64,000 nucleotides of DNA from Sandaracinaceae bacterium (GTDB lineage Bacteria; Myxococcota_A; Polyangia; Polyangiales; Sandaracinaceae): assembly GCA_020633195.1 (NCBI GenBank), contig JACKEC010000014.1:1116001-1180000 (forward strand), written 5' to 3'. Under the pieces are notes generated by a model. That model saw only the letters and a program-made list of their open reading frames with translations. It was not told the origin of the DNA and did no database searches. The position numbers and the translations under genes are program-made. Positions 7,349 to 18,600 of the stretch are shown here, one piece after another (positions within the stretch are counted from its first letter, which is position 1; the number at the start of each line of letters is the position of its first letter).

Positions 7349-8926
7349 ATGAGCGGCCACGTCTTCGTCCTCCACGCCGACCTCCTGCACCTCGAGTGCG
7401 ACGCGTGGCTCCTCCCCGGCGACCGGGAGTCCTACGTCGAGGGCTACTGGAAGATCGGCCCCGAGGGGTCCTTCGATCGCTGGACCTGGCCCGCGCCCGG
7501 GTGGGCCGACCTCGCGCGCTCGGCGCCCCTCGAGGGCGACCACGACGCGCCCCGCCCGTTCCTGACGCACGTGGGCGGTGGCCGCCGACGCGGCGTCGAC
7601 TGGTTCGTCCAGAGCGCCGTCGACTTCGTCGCCGTGGCCTCCGAGGACCTGGCTCGCCGCGGCGCCAAGCCGCGCAACCGGCGGCAACGTTTCTTGCTCG
7701 CGATGCCGGTCGTGGGCACGGGCTACGGCGGCGGCGCCGAGCGCGCCGCGGCGATCGTCGAGGCGCTCATGCCCGAGCTGTGGCGCGAGGCCGAGGCGCG
7801 CGGGGTGGACGTCGCGCTCGTCACCTTCGACGCCGCCACCCACGCCGCCGCGCAGGCGACCCGGCACCGCCTCGGCCAGGCGAGCGGGCGTGATCTCTGG
7901 CCCGCGCTCGACCGCGCGCTCGAGGCTCGCGCGAAGGCCATCGCGCGCGAGGCCGTGGCCGGTCGGCTCGTCCTGTTCCTCGGCGCCGGGATCGGCGCGG
8001 GCGCCGGGCTCCCGAGCTGGGGGCCGCTCCTCGCGCAGCTCGCGAAGACCGTGGGGATCACCGACATCGACGCGTTCGAGCGGCTGGACTACCTCGACCG
8101 CGCCGCGATTCTCGAGCGACGCCTCGAGACCCCGGCGGCGCTCGGGGAAGCCGTCGCCGGCGCGCTGCGCACGGATCGGCACGCGCTGTCCCACGCGCTG
8201 CTCGCCGCCCTCCCCGTCTCCGAGAGCGTCACCACCAACTACGACCAGCTCTTCGAGCACGCCGCCCACACCGTCCTCGGCCGAGGCGGCCTCGCGGTCC
8301 TCGGCCCGGGCCGGCGCACCGATCAGGCGCGCTGGCTCCTCAAGATGCACGGCTGCGTGAGCCGCCCCCACGAGATCGTCCTCACGCGACAGCACTACCT
8401 GCGCTACGGCGAGGAGCGCGGCGCGCTCATCGGTATCGTGCAAGCCCTCTTGCTCACCCGGCACGTGCTCTTCGTGGGCTTCTCGCTCGACGATCCGAAC
8501 TTCCACCGCATCGCCGACGCGGTCCGCCGCGCCGTCCGGCCGCGCGGCGCGGACCGGCACGGGGACGCGTTCGGCACGATGCTGTCGGTCTCCTCGCGGG
8601 AGCTGACGCGGGAGCTGTGGCACGAGGACCTGCGCTGGGTGGAGCTCGGGGTCGAGGGCGGCACCCTCCCCGAGGCGGCCCGCCGGATCGAGGTGTTCCT
8701 GGACTGCGTCGCGGCCCACGCCCCGCGCGCGGATCACCTGTTCGACGACGTCTTCGCGCCGCTCCTCGACCCCGATGAGGCCCGCGTCGCCGAGCTCAGC
8801 CGGGAGCTGCGCTCCCTCGCGCACCGCATGCGCGGCCGCGAGGACGACGTCCCGTCTCCGGTGCTGCCCATCCTCGAGCGCATGCTCCGGGAGCTCGGGG
8901 CGCTGCGCGGACCGCCCGCCGATTGA
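7349..8926 (+). CDS. SIR2-like NAD-binding protein with a possible N-terminal macro-like domain
   Basis: A 525-residue soluble protein. The C-terminal part (about 205-450) is a SIR2-like domain of the kind found in bacterial defence proteins: the nucleotide loop GAGIGAGAG (about 212-220), TTNYDQLFE (about 294), KMHGC with the candidate catalytic His (about 331) and FVGFSLDDPNF (about 375). The N-terminal 190 residues contain HADLLHLECDAWLLPGD, which resembles the opening of macro domains (GDIT..DAIVN), and MPVVGTGYGGG (about 118) where macro domains have their phosphate loop. That second assignment is less certain. Macro domains bind ADP-ribose and many SIR2-like domains degrade NAD, so a self-contained NAD-depleting sensor/effector is a reasonable inference. 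It ends 13-34 bases before argH, on the same strand. Confidence 0.8.
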   Translation: MSGHVFVLHADLLHLECDAWLLPGDRESYVEGYWKIGPEGSFDRWTWPAPGWADLARSAPLEGDHDAPRPFLTHVGGGRRRGVDWFVQSAVDFVAVASEDLARRGAKPRNRRQRFLLAMPVVGTGYGGGAERAAAIVEALMPELWREAEARGVDVALVTFDAATHAAAQATRHRLGQASGRDLWPALDRALEARAKAIAREAVAGRLVLFLGAGIGAGAGLPSWGPLLAQLAKTVGITDIDAFERLDYLDRAAILERRLETPAALGEAVAGALRTDRHALSHALLAALPVSESVTTNYDQLFEHAAHTVLGRGGLAVLGPGRRTDQARWLLKMHGCVSRPHEIVLTRQHYLRYGEERGALIGIVQALLLTRHVLFVGFSLDDPNFHRIADAVRRAVRPRGADRHGDAFGTMLSVSSRELTRELWHEDLRWVELGVEGGTLPEAARRIEVFLDCVAAHAPRADHLFDDVFAPLLDPDEARVAELSRELRSLAHRMRGREDDVPSPVLPILERMLRELGALRGPPAD

Positions 8927-8960
8927 CCCAGCGCGCTCGATGAACCACACCTCGCCCCCG

Positions 8961-10355
8961 ATGAGCGAGAAGGCTTGGGGCGGACGTTTTGAAGAGGAGC
9001 TCGACTCCGTCGCCGCCCGGTACAGCGAGTCCGTGAGCTTCGATCAGCGCCTCGGCGCGGTCGACGTGCGCGGGTCCATCGCGCACGTGAAGATGCTCGC
9101 CTCGCGCTCGATCGTGAGCGCCGAGGACGCCGCCGCGATCGTGGCCGGCCTCGAGACGATCGGCGAAGAGATCGCGCGCGGCGAGATGACGTGGGATCCG
9201 GCGCTCGAGGACGTCCACATGAACGTGGAGTCGCGCCTCAGCGCCCGCATCGGCGCGCCCGGCGGCCGCCTCCACACGGGGCGCTCGCGCAACGACCAGG
9301 TCGCGACGGACATGCGCCTCTGGACCAAGGAGGCGATCCAGGGGACCTGCGCGCGCCTCGACCGGCTGCTCGCGGTCATCGTCGGCCGCGCGCCCGGGCT
9401 CGTCGATCACCTGCTCCCCGGCTACACGCACCTGCAGCGCGCGCAGCCGATGCGCCTCGCCCATCACCTCCTGGCGTGGGCGGAGATGCTCGAGCGCGAC
9501 CGCGGCCGGCTCGTCGACGCGGCGACCCGCATGGACGAGTGCCCGCTCGGCTCCGCCGCGCTCGCCGGCACGACCTTCGACCTCGACCGCGCGATGACCG
9601 CCGAGGCGCTCGGGTTCGCGCGGCCCACCGCGAACAGCCTCGACGCCGTGGGGGACCGCGACTTCCTCCTCGAGACGGTCTCGGCGCTCTCGATCACCGC
9701 GATCCACCTGTCCCGGATCGCCGAGGAGCTCGTGCTCTGGAGCACCCAGGAGTTCGGGTTCGTGGAGATGTCGGACGCGTTCACGACCGGCAGCTCGATC
9801 ATGCCGCAGAAGAAGAACCCGGACATGGCCGAGCTGGTGCGCGGCAAGACCGGCCGCGTCGTCGGCGACCTGGTCAGCCTCATGATGCTGATGAAGGCGC
9901 TGCCCCTCGCCTACAACCGCGACATGCAAGAGGACAAGCCGCCCGTGTTCGACGCGTTCGACACCGTCGACGACAGCCTCGACGTGCTCGCGGGGTCCAT
10001 CGAGGGCGCGCGCTTCGACGCCAAGCGGATGCGCGAGGCGCTCTCGCGCGGCTTCGTCGACGCGACGGAGGTCGCCGACTGGCTCGCGGATCACGGCGTC
10101 CCGTTCCGGGAGGCCCACCACGTCACCGGCGCGCTCGTGAAGCGCTGCGTCGACGAGGGCAAGACGCTCGCGGAGCTCCCCCTCGAGGCGCTGCGTGAGG
10201 CGCACCCCGCGTTCGACGACACCCTCTACGCCGCGCTCGATCCCGAGACCGCGATCGAGCGGCGGGCGCTCTTCGGGGGCCCGGCGCGCGCGCGCGTCGA
10301 CGAGCAGATCACGGCGTGGCGCGGCCGCCTCGCGGCGCGCGGCGTGGAGGCCTGA
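8961..10355 (+). CDS. argH: argininosuccinate lyase
   Basis: Cytoplasmic enzyme that splits argininosuccinate into arginine and fumarate, the last step of arginine synthesis. The start MSEKAWGGRF matches the family N-terminus; an ATG seven codons upstream (8940) is possible. Clear signatures are LHTGRSRNDQVATD, GYTHLQRAQP and the fumarase-superfamily loop GSSIMPQKKNPD with its catalytic Ser. Length (464 residues) is normal. The stop overlaps the lysA start (TGATG), so the two should be translationally coupled. Confidence 0.97.
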   Translation: MSEKAWGGRFEEELDSVAARYSESVSFDQRLGAVDVRGSIAHVKMLASRSIVSAEDAAAIVAGLETIGEEIARGEMTWDPALEDVHMNVESRLSARIGAPGGRLHTGRSRNDQVATDMRLWTKEAIQGTCARLDRLLAVIVGRAPGLVDHLLPGYTHLQRAQPMRLAHHLLAWAEMLERDRGRLVDAATRMDECPLGSAALAGTTFDLDRAMTAEALGFARPTANSLDAVGDRDFLLETVSALSITAIHLSRIAEELVLWSTQEFGFVEMSDAFTTGSSIMPQKKNPDMAELVRGKTGRVVGDLVSLMMLMKALPLAYNRDMQEDKPPVFDAFDTVDDSLDVLAGSIEGARFDAKRMREALSRGFVDATEVADWLADHGVPFREAHHVTGALVKRCVDEGKTLAELPLEALREAHPAFDDTLYAALDPETAIERRALFGGPARARVDEQITAWRGRLAARGVEA

Positions 10356-11650
10356 TGGAGCGCGGCAGCCGGGCGGACGTCCCGCCGAGCCCCTGGTGGG
10401 CCCACCGCGACGGAGCCCTCTTCTGCGACGCGGTCTCGCTCGAGTCGATCGCCGAGCGCTTCGGGACCCCGACGTTCGTGTACGCCGCCGGCGCGATCGA
10501 CGCGGCCTACGACGCGCTCGCCGCGGCGGTCCCGCAGCCCTGCCTCATCGCCTACGCGATCAAGGCGAACAGCAACCTCGCGATCCTCGAGCGCCTCGGC
10601 CGGCGCGGCTGCGGCGCCGACATCGTCTCGGGCGGCGAGCTCGCGCGCTGCCTCGAGGCGGGGATCGACCCGGGCAAGATCGTGTTCTCGGGCGTCGGCA
10701 AGACCGACGCCGAGCTCGTGATGGCGCTCGACGCCTCGATCCGCGCCATCCACGTCGAGAGCGTCCCGGAGATCGACGCGATCGAGGCCATCGCGCGGGA
10801 CCGCGGGGCCGCGGCGCCGATCACGCTGCGCGTGAACCCGGACGTCGATCCGCAGACCCACCCCTACATCGCGACGGGGCTCCACGACACGAAGTTCGGG
10901 CTCGAGCTCGACGTCGCGCGCGGGCTGCTCCCGCGGCTCCTCGCGAGCGAGCACCTGCGCCTCGAGGGCGTCGCCTGCCACGTCGGCTCGCAGCTCAAGA
11001 GCGCCGAGCCGATGGCCGACGCGACCGAGATCCTGGGCCGCTTCGCGGTCGAGTGCGTCGCCGCGGGCGCGCAGCTCCGCTCGATCGACGCGGGCGGCGG
11101 CTGGCCCATCCGCTACGGCGACGAGGAGCTCGACTACGCGCCGTGGGCCGCGTTCGGCGCGGCGATCACGGCGGGCCTCCGCACCAGCGGCGCGGACGCG
11201 CTCGGCCTCGAGCTCATCGTCGAGCCGGGCCGCGCGCTCGTCGGCGACGCGGGCGGCCTCCTCACCCGCGTGGTCTTCGTGAAGGAGCAGCACGGCAAGC
11301 GGTTCGTGATCGTCGACGCCGCGATGACGGAGCTCATCCGACCGGCCCTCTACGACGCCTACCACGCGGTCGTGCCGGTGCGCGCGACGGAGCCCGGCGG
11401 CCCCGCCGACCTGGTGGGCCCGGTCTGCGAGACGGGCGACTTCTTCGCCGTCGATCGCGAGCTGCCCGCGGTCGCGCGCGGCGACCTCGTCCTGCTCCGC
11501 GGCGCGGGGGCCTACGGGATGTCGATGGCCAGCCAGTACAACTCGCGGCCGGTGGCCGCGGAGATCCTCGTCGGGGGGACCGACGCCACCGTGATCCGTC
11601 GCCGACAGACGTATGCGGATCTCTGGCGCGAGGAAGCCCGCCCCGGGTGA
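10355..11650 (+). CDS. lysA: diaminopimelate decarboxylase
   Basis: PLP enzyme that converts meso-diaminopimelate to lysine. The PLP lysine is in AYAIKANSN (about residue 70). The HVGSQ, DAGGGW, EPGRALVGDAG and CETGDFFA motifs and GAYGMSMASQYNSRP are all in the expected order for this fold type III enzyme. Length 431 is normal. The ATG overlaps the argH stop and the stop overlaps the GTG of the next gene, so three genes form one tight unit. The argH-lysA order is common in delta-type proteobacterial lineages. Confidence 0.97.
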   Translation: MERGSRADVPPSPWWAHRDGALFCDAVSLESIAERFGTPTFVYAAGAIDAAYDALAAAVPQPCLIAYAIKANSNLAILERLGRRGCGADIVSGGELARCLEAGIDPGKIVFSGVGKTDAELVMALDASIRAIHVESVPEIDAIEAIARDRGAAAPITLRVNPDVDPQTHPYIATGLHDTKFGLELDVARGLLPRLLASEHLRLEGVACHVGSQLKSAEPMADATEILGRFAVECVAAGAQLRSIDAGGGWPIRYGDEELDYAPWAAFGAAITAGLRTSGADALGLELIVEPGRALVGDAGGLLTRVVFVKEQHGKRFVIVDAAMTELIRPALYDAYHAVVPVRATEPGGPADLVGPVCETGDFFAVDRELPAVARGDLVLLRGAGAYGMSMASQYNSRPVAAEILVGGTDATVIRRRQTYADLWREEARPG

Positions 11651-13005
11651 GCGCGCCCGACCGCTCGATCTTCCGCCGGCTCTGGGATCTGTCCCTGCCG
11701 GTGATCGGCCTCAACGTCCTCAACGTCCTGTCGCTCGCGGTCGACACGGCGATGTGCGGGCGACTCCCCAACCACGAGCCGGCGCTGACCGGGCTCGGGT
11801 TCTCGACGCAGATCGTCTTCCTCTTCATGGTCGCGATGCTCGGCCTCGTGGTCGGCGCCGTCGCGCTGATCTCGCGGGCGCACGGCGCGGGCGACGAGGA
11901 CCGCGTCGAGCACGTCTTGTTGCAGTCGACGCAGCTCACGATCCTCCTCAGCGTGGTCGTGGGCGTCGTCGGCAACCTCGCGGCGGAGCCGATGCTGCGG
12001 CTGCTCGGCGCGCAGGGCGAGGCCCTCGAGCAAGGCGTCCTCTACCTGCGTCCCCTGCTCGGCGGCACCGTCTTCTACTACCTGAGCCTCTACTACGCGG
12101 CCGTGCTGCGCGGCGTGAACGACACGCGCCTGCCGTTCTTCGTCGCGCTCGCCGCCAACCTCGTCAACGTCGCGATCAACTACTGCCTGATCCTCGGCAA
12201 CCTCGGCTTTCCCAGCCTCGGCGTGCTCGGCGCGGCGATCGGGACGGTGACCTCGCAGGCCTTCTCCGTCGTCGTGCTCGTGGTGCTCCTGCGCCGTGGG
12301 GCGGTCCCCGCGCTCCGCGTGCGGCTGCGGCCGCGCTGGATCGACGGCGCGCTCGCGGCCGAGCTCGTCCGGGTCGGCGCCCCCGCCGCGCTCGACCTCG
12401 TGATCCTCAACGGCGCCTTCATGGCGATCATCCGGATGCTCGGCGAGCTCGATCAGGTCGCGGTCGCCGCGCACGGCATCGGCCTCCGGATCCAGGCGCT
12501 CGCCTTCGTGCCCGGCCTCAGCATCGCGCAGGCGACCGGCTCGATGGTCGGTCAGGCCCTCGGCGCCGACGATCCCGAGGAGGCCCGCGCGGTGACCCGC
12601 GCCTCCCTCGTCCTGTGCGCGATCGTGATGACCCTCGTCGGCCTGCCGATCGTGCTCGGCGCGGGCCCCATCGTGGAGATCTTCGACATCGAGCTCGGCA
12701 CCCCGCTCGCGCGCTACGCGGTCCAGTGGATCCAGCTCCTCGGCTACGGGATGCCGATCGTCGGCCTGCACATCGCGTTCGTCGGCCTCTTCCGGGGCGC
12801 CGGCGCCACCAACACGAGCCTCGCCATCAACGTCGCCGCCACCGCGATGCAGGTCCCCGCCTCCTACGTGCTCGGCTACACCTTCGGGCTCGGCCCCTGG
12901 GGGGTCTGGGTCGCGTTCCCCGCGTTCTTCCTCGTGCGCGTCGCGCTCGGCACGATCGCCTACCGCCGCGGCGCGTGGGCCCGGGTCGGCACGCGCATCG
13001 CCTGA
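11647..13005 (+). CDS. MATE-family efflux transporter
   Basis: A 452-residue integral membrane protein with about 12 hydrophobic segments in two similar halves. It has the MATE-type opening of SLPVIGLNVLNVLSLAVDTAMCGRL and the internal repeats GxAIGT..SQ and LAFVPGLSIAQATGSMVGQALGA. MATE proteins are H+ or Na+ antiporters for organic cations and drugs. The GTG start lies inside the end of lysA (GTGA), so expression is tied to arginine/lysine synthesis; an amino-acid or peptide export role is possible but not shown by sequence. Confidence 0.92.
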   Translation: MSAPDRSIFRRLWDLSLPVIGLNVLNVLSLAVDTAMCGRLPNHEPALTGLGFSTQIVFLFMVAMLGLVVGAVALISRAHGAGDEDRVEHVLLQSTQLTILLSVVVGVVGNLAAEPMLRLLGAQGEALEQGVLYLRPLLGGTVFYYLSLYYAAVLRGVNDTRLPFFVALAANLVNVAINYCLILGNLGFPSLGVLGAAIGTVTSQAFSVVVLVVLLRRGAVPALRVRLRPRWIDGALAAELVRVGAPAALDLVILNGAFMAIIRMLGELDQVAVAAHGIGLRIQALAFVPGLSIAQATGSMVGQALGADDPEEARAVTRASLVLCAIVMTLVGLPIVLGAGPIVEIFDIELGTPLARYAVQWIQLLGYGMPIVGLHIAFVGLFRGAGATNTSLAINVAATAMQVPASYVLGYTFGLGPWGVWVAFPAFFLVRVALGTIAYRRGAWARVGTRIA

Positions 13006-13011
13006 GCCAGC

Positions 13012-13491
13012 TCAGAGGCCCAGCTCGGCGCGCCGCTCGGCCGCTCGATCGAGGAAGGGGAGCTGCGCCGGGTTCATCTTCAGCGCGGCCGCGTCTCGGC
13101 CGAACCAGTCCCCGCGGTCCACCTCCGGGAAGCTCTGGCTCCGGCCCGATCGAGGCGGCCAAATCATGTCGAAGGTGTTGCTCACGAGCGCCTTCGGGTC
13201 GGCGTCGCCCGCGACGGCCCAGCCCAGCACGCGCTTGCCGCTGCGCTGCGTCACCTCCCCGATCGCCACGAAGGGCCCCTCCGGGATCGCGAAGCCCGTC
13301 TCCTCGACCAGCTCGCGCCGGGCCGTGTCGAACGGGTCCTCGCCCTCGGCGACCAATCCCTTGGGGATCCCCCACACGCCAGCGTCCTTCTTGCGGAAGA
13401 ACGGCCCGCCGGGGTGGACGAGGAAGTACTCCAGATCCCCCGACCGGGCCCGAACCAGCAAGACTCCCGCGCTCAGTGACGTCGACGGCAT
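13012..13491 (-). CDS. NUDIX hydrolase
   Basis: A 159-residue protein with a complete Nudix box, G-x5-E-x7-REL-x-EE-x-G, in GLVAEGED..ARRELVEETGF (about residues 47-69), the Mg-binding helix for hydrolysis of nucleoside diphosphates linked to other groups. AGGAGG stands just before the ATG at 13491. The N-terminal SAGVLLVRA and FLVHPGG with WGIPKG resemble the phosphohydrolase group that takes diadenosine polyphosphates or similar, but the substrate is open. Confidence 0.92.
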   Translation of the reverse strand: MPSTSLSAGVLLVRARSGDLEYFLVHPGGPFFRKKDAGVWGIPKGLVAEGEDPFDTARRELVEETGFAIPEGPFVAIGEVTQRSGKRVLGWAVAGDADPKALVSNTFDMIWPPRSGRSQSFPEVDRGDWFGRDAAALKMNPAQLPFLDRAAERRAELGL

Positions 13492-13527
13492 GGCCTCCTG
13501 TCTAGTGCGTGCTATGGGTTGGCGCTC

Positions 13528-14604
13528 ATGTCGGACGCCCCCGCGTGGCTGACCCAGCTCGCCGAAGGCTCGCTCGATGAAGTGAGCGAGCTCGGCTCGG
13601 AGCGGTTGAGGGTGACCTCCGGTCGCGTCGTCGGCTGCGATCCCCTCGTTTTCCTCACGGGCGCGGACCCCTTCGCGCGCGAGGTGCCCGCCGGGCGCTA
13701 CGAGGTCGCCGTCGGAGAGGTCGAGGGCGAGACCGCCTACTCGATCATCCGCTTCGCCAAGGGCCAGATCGCCCGCTGGGAGGTCGCGCGCTGCCCCGGC
13801 GAGGAGGACGTCGAGGGCTGGCCGGGCTACGGGGTCGACTCGGGCATCGGCTGCTTCGTCGACTACGACGTGGTGAAGCAGTACGCGGCCGAAGAGGAGG
13901 CGCTCTCCGCGCGCGTCGCCGCGAAGCTCGCCGAGGAGGGCGTCGACCCGAGCGACGTGCTCGCCTACCACGAGGCCATCGAGCGGCACCGCGCCGAGAT
14001 GGGCGGAGACGATCCGCTCGCCCGGCTCGAGACCTCGCTCTCGGGCAAGCCCCTCGTGTCGCTCGACATCGCCGGGGGCAACCTCGTCGCCTTCCGCACG
14101 GGCGTCGGCGACGGCGTGTACGCTAGCTTCTGGGGCTTCGGCGCCCGCGGGAAGCTGCTGGCGCTCGTCACCGACTTCGGCATGTTCGGCGAGGCCGACG
14201 ACGAGGGAGAGGGCGACGAAGAGGACGACGAGCTCGGCGCGCTCGAGGACGAGCTCGGTGACGAGCTCTCCCTCGAGGACGAGCTCGGCGACGTCGGCGG
14301 CCTCGACGCGCTCGCCGCGGCGCTCGGCCTCAAGCCCGAGCCCGAGCCCGAGACCCGCCAGGGCCCGTCCCCGCTCTTCCTGCAGAGCCGCGACCTCCTC
14401 AAGAGCTGGGTCCGCACCGAGAAGATCGAGCTCGAGCCGGACGCCAACCTCGACGCCTTCGCCGAGGCCTTCCTCGAGAAGCTCGTGTCCTTGACCGGCC
14501 AGCGCTACCCCGGGGCGCACATCGCCGAGTGGCTGCTCGAGCGCCCCGAGGTCGCGGACGTGTTCGCCTCCGACGACGAGATCGAAGCCGACCTCACCCG
14601 GTGA
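13528..14604 (+). CDS. DUF4241 domain protein
   Basis: A 358-residue cytoplasmic protein. The family pattern is clear: RVTSGRVVGCDPL, VPAGRYEVAVGEVEGE, GVDSGIGCFVDYD and finally GGNLVAFRTGVGDGVYASFWGF..LVTDF. After that comes a very acidic low-complexity stretch (about 225-265, mostly E/D/L) and a helical C-terminal part unlike the core family. Function is unknown. A TTG at 13519 would add three residues; TATGGG at 13513 sits like a -10 nine bases before the ATG. Confidence 0.8.
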   Translation: MSDAPAWLTQLAEGSLDEVSELGSERLRVTSGRVVGCDPLVFLTGADPFAREVPAGRYEVAVGEVEGETAYSIIRFAKGQIARWEVARCPGEEDVEGWPGYGVDSGIGCFVDYDVVKQYAAEEEALSARVAAKLAEEGVDPSDVLAYHEAIERHRAEMGGDDPLARLETSLSGKPLVSLDIAGGNLVAFRTGVGDGVYASFWGFGARGKLLALVTDFGMFGEADDEGEGDEEDDELGALEDELGDELSLEDELGDVGGLDALAAALGLKPEPEPETRQGPSPLFLQSRDLLKSWVRTEKIELEPDANLDAFAEAFLEKLVSLTGQRYPGAHIAEWLLERPEVADVFASDDEIEADLTR

Positions 14605-14607
14605 GGA

Positions 14608-16493
<1,886 letters not shown>

Positions 16494-16497
<4 letters not shown>

Positions 16498-17417
16498 GCG
16501 GTCTCCTTCTGCGGCGCCTTCTCCGCGCCCTTCGTGATCTGGATGATGTCGCTGGTCCGCCGATCGACCTCGTCCATGTCGAGGCCCCCCGGCCCGATCG
16601 ACGCGGCGCCTCGGTACAGCTCACTGTCGGCGAAGACCCGGAGCGCGTGGATGCGCTTCGGGAGATACGGGTGGGACGCGAGCGCCTCGCCGAGGCGGCC
16701 CAGGCTGTTCTGCCCCTCCTCGAACTGGTCGAGGAACGCGTCGAGGTTCATCTCCGGGTAGAGCTTGTGCGACCCCGTCGCGAGCTTGAGGAAGCTGCGG
16801 CTCGCCGCGTCGAGGTCGTTGCAGCAGAGCAGCCCGGCCCTGTCGCAGGTGATCTCGGCGCGCCGCGTCCACTGCCGGAGCGCGATCAGCGCGGGCTGGA
16901 TGGCCCACGCCACGAACACGCCGATCCCCTGGGTGAGGATCATGAGCGCCGTGTTGTAGACGACGTGCTTGTTCTGGATGTGGCCGGTCTCGTGGCCGAT
17001 CACGAACTTCAGCTCGGCCTCGTCGAAGTGATCGACGAGCGCGGAGTGAATCACGATGAACGACTCCTCCTCGGTCCCGTACGTGTACGCGTTCGGGACG
17101 GGAGAATTCCGGATGTACACCGTGGGGATCGGGACGGTGAGCACGTCCGCGCAGTGCTTCGCGATCTTGTAGATCGACGGGAACTGCTCGGGCCCGACCT
17201 TCACCGTCGAGCCGAGGAGCTCGGACTTCATCCACTCCTTGCTCGTGCGCACGACCGACGCCGCGGCCATCTCCACCGGCCGGAGCCGCTGGAAGCTCTT
17301 CAGCATCGCGAGGTCGGCCGAGTAGGCGTAGCGAACGCCCTCGTCGCGACCCCAAGAGCCGCTGCGCTTGCGCTCGACGTAGTTCGCGAAATCGAAATCC
17401 GTGTTCGTCGGGGTCAT
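16494..17417 (-). CDS. M48-family zinc metalloprotease
   Basis: A 307-residue protease with the zinc motif HETGH (in VIGHETGHIQNKH) and the third ligand region RAEITCDRAGLL, typical of M48 (HtpX/Ste24-like) peptidases. A hydrophobic segment around ALMILTQGIGVFVAWAIQPALIAL after the active site points to membrane association. GAGGAG precedes the ATG at 17417. It leads a two-gene unit with the dynamin-like GTPase. It differs from HtpX in having a long N-terminal part and only one or two membrane segments. Confidence 0.9.
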
Positions 17418-17439
17418 CGAGCTCCTCGCCGGGGCGGGC

Positions 17440-17445
17440 AGGATA
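17440..17445 (-). promoter_or_regulatory. -10-like box TATCCT before the M48-dynamin unit
   Basis: On the minus strand GATATCCTG lies 22 bases upstream of the ATG, leaving room for the GAGGAG ribosome site. It is the best promoter-like element in the gap; no -35 is obvious. Confidence 0.4.
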
Positions 17446-17513
17446 TCAGCAATCGGTCAGTGGGGTTTCTCATCGTGGGATCCGTCGGGTAGCTCGCTGG
17501 TCACGTCAACTGC

Positions 17514-17519
17514 TAGGGT
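17514..17519 (+). promoter_or_regulatory. -10-like box TAGGGT before the KAS III gene
   Basis: TGCTAGGGT ends 17 bases before the ATG at 17537. It matches the GCTAnnnT pattern seen before other genes here. Confidence 0.35.
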
Positions 17520-17536
17520 CTGCCGCCGATTCCGAC

Positions 17537-18583
17537 ATGCCTGGACTCACCATCATTGGCTCGGGCCATCACGTCCCCGGCCCCGCCTACACGAACGACG
17601 ACCTCGCTCGTGTCATGGATACGAGCGACGAGTGGATTCGCCCCCGCTCCGGGATCGCCGAGCGCCATTTCGCCGACGAGGGCCAGGGCGTCAGCCACAT
17701 CGCGCTCCCCGCGGCGCGCGAGGCGATCCGCTCCGCGGGCATCGAGGCCGCGGACGTCGACTACATCATCTTCGGGACGATGACCCCGGACTTCATCCTG
17801 CCCGGCTCGGGCGGGCTGCTCGGGGCCGAGCTCGGGATCGCCGGCGTGCCCGCGCTCGACATCCGGCAGCAGTGCGCGTTCTTCCCCTTCGCGCTCCAGA
17901 TCGCGGACTCGTTCATGACCGCGGGGGTCGCCAAGACCGTCCTCATCGTCGGCGCCAACGCGCACGCCGGGTTCATGCCCTGGGACTGGAAGGCGCTGCG
18001 CGAGAACGGCACCTCCGACGAGGAGACCTACCGCTTCGCCACCCAGCACCGCGCCACCGCGGTCCTCTTCGGCGACGGCGCGGGCGCGGTCGTCTGCCGC
18101 GCGCACCCGCGAAAGAGCGAGGGCTTCGGGATGCTCGGCGCCCTCACGAAGACCGACGGCGAGCGACACGACCACTTCTTCATCCCGGCCGGCGGCTTCA
18201 CGCACTACCGATACTGGGAGGTCCCCGTCGACGAGCGCATCCCCAGCATGCGCGGCCGCGAGCTGTTCAAGTGCGCGGTGCAGCGGCTCCCCGCCGTCGT
18301 CCGCGACCTCTGCGCGCAGCACGACGTGACCCTCGAGGACGTGGACTGGTTCCTCGCGCACCAGGCGAACGACCGCATCAACGCCGCCGTCGTCCAGAGC
18401 CTCGGCGTCCCCCCCGAGAAGGCGCCCTCGAACATCGCGCGCTTCGGCAACACCTCCGACGCGACCATCCCGATCCTCGTCGACGAGATGCGCCGAGACG
18501 GCTCCCTGAAGGAGGGCCAGCTCCTCTGCTTCCTCGCCCTCGGCGCCGGCCTCAACTGGGGCGCCGCGCTCATGCGCCTCTGA
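17537..18583 (+). CDS. 3-oxoacyl-ACP synthase III-like enzyme
   Basis: A 348-residue thiolase-fold condensing enzyme. The catalytic triad is in place: Cys113 in DIRQQCAFF, His275 in LAHQANDRI and Asn305 in FGNTSDATIP. FabH starts fatty acid synthesis from acyl-CoA and malonyl-ACP. This protein is longer than housekeeping FabH (about 320), has a phenylalanine-rich Cys loop and an extra HFFIPAGGFTHYRYWEV segment, and stands alone rather than in a fab operon. A specialised role in unusual acids or a secondary metabolite is therefore as likely as primary FabH. Confidence 0.9.
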   Translation: MPGLTIIGSGHHVPGPAYTNDDLARVMDTSDEWIRPRSGIAERHFADEGQGVSHIALPAAREAIRSAGIEAADVDYIIFGTMTPDFILPGSGGLLGAELGIAGVPALDIRQQCAFFPFALQIADSFMTAGVAKTVLIVGANAHAGFMPWDWKALRENGTSDEETYRFATQHRATAVLFGDGAGAVVCRAHPRKSEGFGMLGALTKTDGERHDHFFIPAGGFTHYRYWEVPVDERIPSMRGRELFKCAVQRLPAVVRDLCAQHDVTLEDVDWFLAHQANDRINAAVVQSLGVPPEKAPSNIARFGNTSDATIPILVDEMRRDGSLKEGQLLCFLALGAGLNWGAALMRL

Positions 18584-18600
18584 GCCGGGGACGATCCTCT

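Noticed and set aside
13002..13015. CTGAGC-CA-GCTCAG palindrome between convergent stops
   Set aside because: Only six bases with a two-base loop; too weak to call a terminator.
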